From Zwartia sp. (lineage in GTDB: Bacteria > Pseudomonadota > Gammaproteobacteria > Burkholderiales > Burkholderiaceae_B), in NCBI GenBank assembly GCA_030653405.1, contig JAURZO010000229.1, positions 1 through 6,669 on the forward strand: a stretch of DNA of 6,669 nucleotides, written 5' to 3'. Position numbers and translations under genes: made by a program. The first letter of the stretch is position 1. Each line of letters begins with the position of its first letter. Of this stretch, positions 5,442-6,669 are shown one piece after another. The notes beneath the pieces were generated by a model. That model was given only the letters and a program-made list of their open reading frames with translations. It had not been told where the DNA came from and searched no databases.

Positions 5442-6379
5442 GCTTTGATAAAACCATCCAGCGCTTCCTGCTGGTTCTGATTGTGTTGTTGGCTCTCTCG
5501 CCATTTATTCCACAGTGGGCGCTTTTCATGCTCACGATCACCGGTGCTAACGGTCTTGTCGTGCTGGGCTTGATGCTGTTTCTTCGGGCAGGATTAATCT
5601 CGTTTGGACAGGCGCTATTTTTCTGCGCAGGCGCCTACACCACAGGATTGCTCTCACTCACGCTCAACATTCGTGAAATGAGCGTGCTGGTACTCGCAAG
5701 CGGTTTAGTTTCTGGCTTGCTTGCCTACTTGCTTGGCTTTCTCATGGCCAAATACCGGGGTATTTTTTTCGGACTCCTATCCCTTGCATTTTCCATGATC
5801 CTTTATGGCCTTTTGGTAAAAACAGAAGCCTTGGGATCCACGGACGGCTTTAACGTGCCAGCTGTGACGATTTTCGGTTGGGTACCAGGCAAGGATTTGA
5901 TTCGCGTCGCGGTACTTGGCATGGCTTTCTTGGTGATTATCTTGTCGGTGGCGTTTGTTCAGTCCATTTTGAAAGGACCGCGAGGATTGCTTCTGACCGC
6001 GATCCGTGACAATGAGATTCGCGCAGAGTACATGGGGGCTTCGGCACGTCGTACCGTTCATCTCTTTTATGTGATTGCTGGCGTGCTTGCCGGGTTTGGT
6101 GGCGCGATCGCAGCAGTCGCGGTCGGACATATCGACCCTGCCATGGCCTTCTGGACGACCTCAGGCGAGTTCATCTTTATTACTATCCTTGGAGGCGTTG
6201 GTAGCGTGGTCGCGCCGTTTCTGGGTGCCATGGTGTTCGGCATTATTCACACCGTGGCGTTCTCCTACTCTCCTAACACCTGGCAAATGGTCATTGGCCT
6301 GACGCTGATTCTTGTGATCCTTGTGTTGCCCAATGGGCTCTGGTCGCTGCGAGACAAATTCCGGAAGAACAAACCATGA
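5438..6379 (+). CDS. livM: LivM-like inner-membrane permease of the ABC importer
   Basis: This 313-residue hydrophobic protein is the second channel subunit. Family blocks run in the expected order: a glycine-rich segment GLISFGQALFFCAGAYTTGL (52-71), KYRGIFFGLLSLAFSMILYG (105-124), the short GSTDGF loop (133-138) corresponding to the usual GGTDG, the cytoplasmic coupling loop AIRDNEIRAEYMG (188-200), GGVGSVVAPFLGA (252-264), and the closing LPNGLW (297-302). The tail is basic (RDKFRKNKP). SFGQ replaces the SLGH found in E. coli-type LivM, a variation I recall from relatives that carry substrates other than branched-chain amino acids; this is weak evidence only. The start at 5438 overlaps the LivH-like stop as ATGA, with GAGG 10 bases upstream. 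The end overlaps the ATPase start in the same way, so the two products are probably made in equal amounts. Confidence 0.92.
   Translation: MSFDKTIQRFLLVLIVLLALSPFIPQWALFMLTITGANGLVVLGLMLFLRAGLISFGQALFFCAGAYTTGLLSLTLNIREMSVLVLASGLVSGLLAYLLGFLMAKYRGIFFGLLSLAFSMILYGLLVKTEALGSTDGFNVPAVTIFGWVPGKDLIRVAVLGMAFLVIILSVAFVQSILKGPRGLLLTAIRDNEIRAEYMGASARRTVHLFYVIAGVLAGFGGAIAAVAVGHIDPAMAFWTTSGEFIFITILGGVGSVVAPFLGAMVFGIIHTVAFSYSPNTWQMVIGLTLILVILVLPNGLWSLRDKFRKNKP
6363..6367 (+). promoter_or_regulatory. Ribosome binding site of the LivG-like gene
   Basis: GGAAG lies 8 bases before the ATG at 6376, inside the LivM-like gene end. It supports the ATGA-overlap start. Confidence 0.5.
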
Positions 6380-6669
6380 GCAACATTATTCTCCACGCAG
6401 ATGGTCTGAACAAAACCTTCGGAGCGGTCACCGCCGCCGCAAACATTAACGTGAAAGTACAAGAAGGCTCAGTGATCGGCCTGATTGGCACCAATGGTGC
6501 CGGTAAAACCACCTTTGTGAACATGATCACCGGATATCTGAAACCCGACACAGGCAAAGTGATCTTTGCTGGCCGTGACATCACTCAGCTTGCGCCGCGC
6601 GAAATCACCAAACTCGGCGTGTGTCGATCATTTCAGATCCCCCAACTCTACAACTCGATGACGGCGCTA
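6376..6669 (+). CDS. livG: LivG-like ABC ATPase, N-terminal 98 residues, cut by right edge
   Basis: The reading frame from the ATG at 6376 is open to the window end (98 codons, my own translation). The product hydrolyses ATP at the inner face of the membrane to drive import. A Walker A motif GTNGAGKTT is at 38-46 (the more common form in this family is GPNGAGKTT; K44 and T45 are intact), followed by NMITGYLKPDTGKV. The Q-loop region is CRSFQIPQLY with Q87. The signature LSGGQ, Walker B and H-loop would lie to the right of the window. LivG proteins are about 255 residues, so roughly 60 per cent is missing. The gene overlaps the LivM-like stop by 4 bases (ATGA). Operon position and the RSFQ...LY...MT pattern favour LivG over LivF; a LivF-like gene is expected next. 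Confidence 0.9.
   Translation, partial: MSNIILHADGLNKTFGAVTAAANINVKVQEGSVIGLIGTNGAGKTTFVNMITGYLKPDTGKVIFAGRDITQLAPREITKLGVCRSFQIPQLYNSMTAL

Overview
The window looks like a chromosomal segment of a Gram-negative proteobacterium. My best guess is a Burkholderiales-type betaproteobacterium of moderate GC. This rests on the style of the Liv-type transporter proteins, the LEPR-type N-terminus of the large surface protein, tight ATGA gene overlaps and AGGAG-type ribosome sites. It is inference, not a species identification.

Layout. (1) Positions 1-2684, minus strand: the first 894 codons of a very large repetitive surface or secreted protein, open with no stop and running off the left edge. It starts at 2684 with a basic N-terminus and a LEPRMLFDGA motif. 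A Pro/Thr/Glu-rich linker follows, then a domain with a degenerate metallopeptidase-like EEVGH motif, a beta-rich stretch, and VCBS-type repeats that continue beyond the window. (2) Positions 2685-3186: a 502-base divergent intergenic region with no convincing gene. It holds a perfect ATGTAC/GTACAT palindrome and, in the probable leader of the right-hand operon, two interleaved inverted repeats with the geometry of an RNA pseudoknot or of two overlapping operator sites. (3) Positions 3187-6669, plus strand: four genes of a Liv-family (HAAT) ABC importer, in the order substrate-binding protein, LivH-like permease, LivM-like permease, LivG-like ATPase (cut by the right edge). A LivF-like second ATPase would be expected just outside.

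How the genes work together. The periplasmic binding protein captures a small solute, the two permeases form the inner-membrane channel, and the ATPases power import. The substrate cannot be fixed from sequence; amino acids, amides and aromatic acids are all carried by relatives. A strong hairpin lies between the binding-protein gene and the first permease gene, and the latter lacks a visible Shine-Dalgarno sequence. The two permease genes and the ATPase gene overlap by 4 bases each and are probably translationally coupled. This arrangement would favour more binding protein than membrane components. Nothing seen links the surface protein functionally to the importer apart from the shared intergenic control region.
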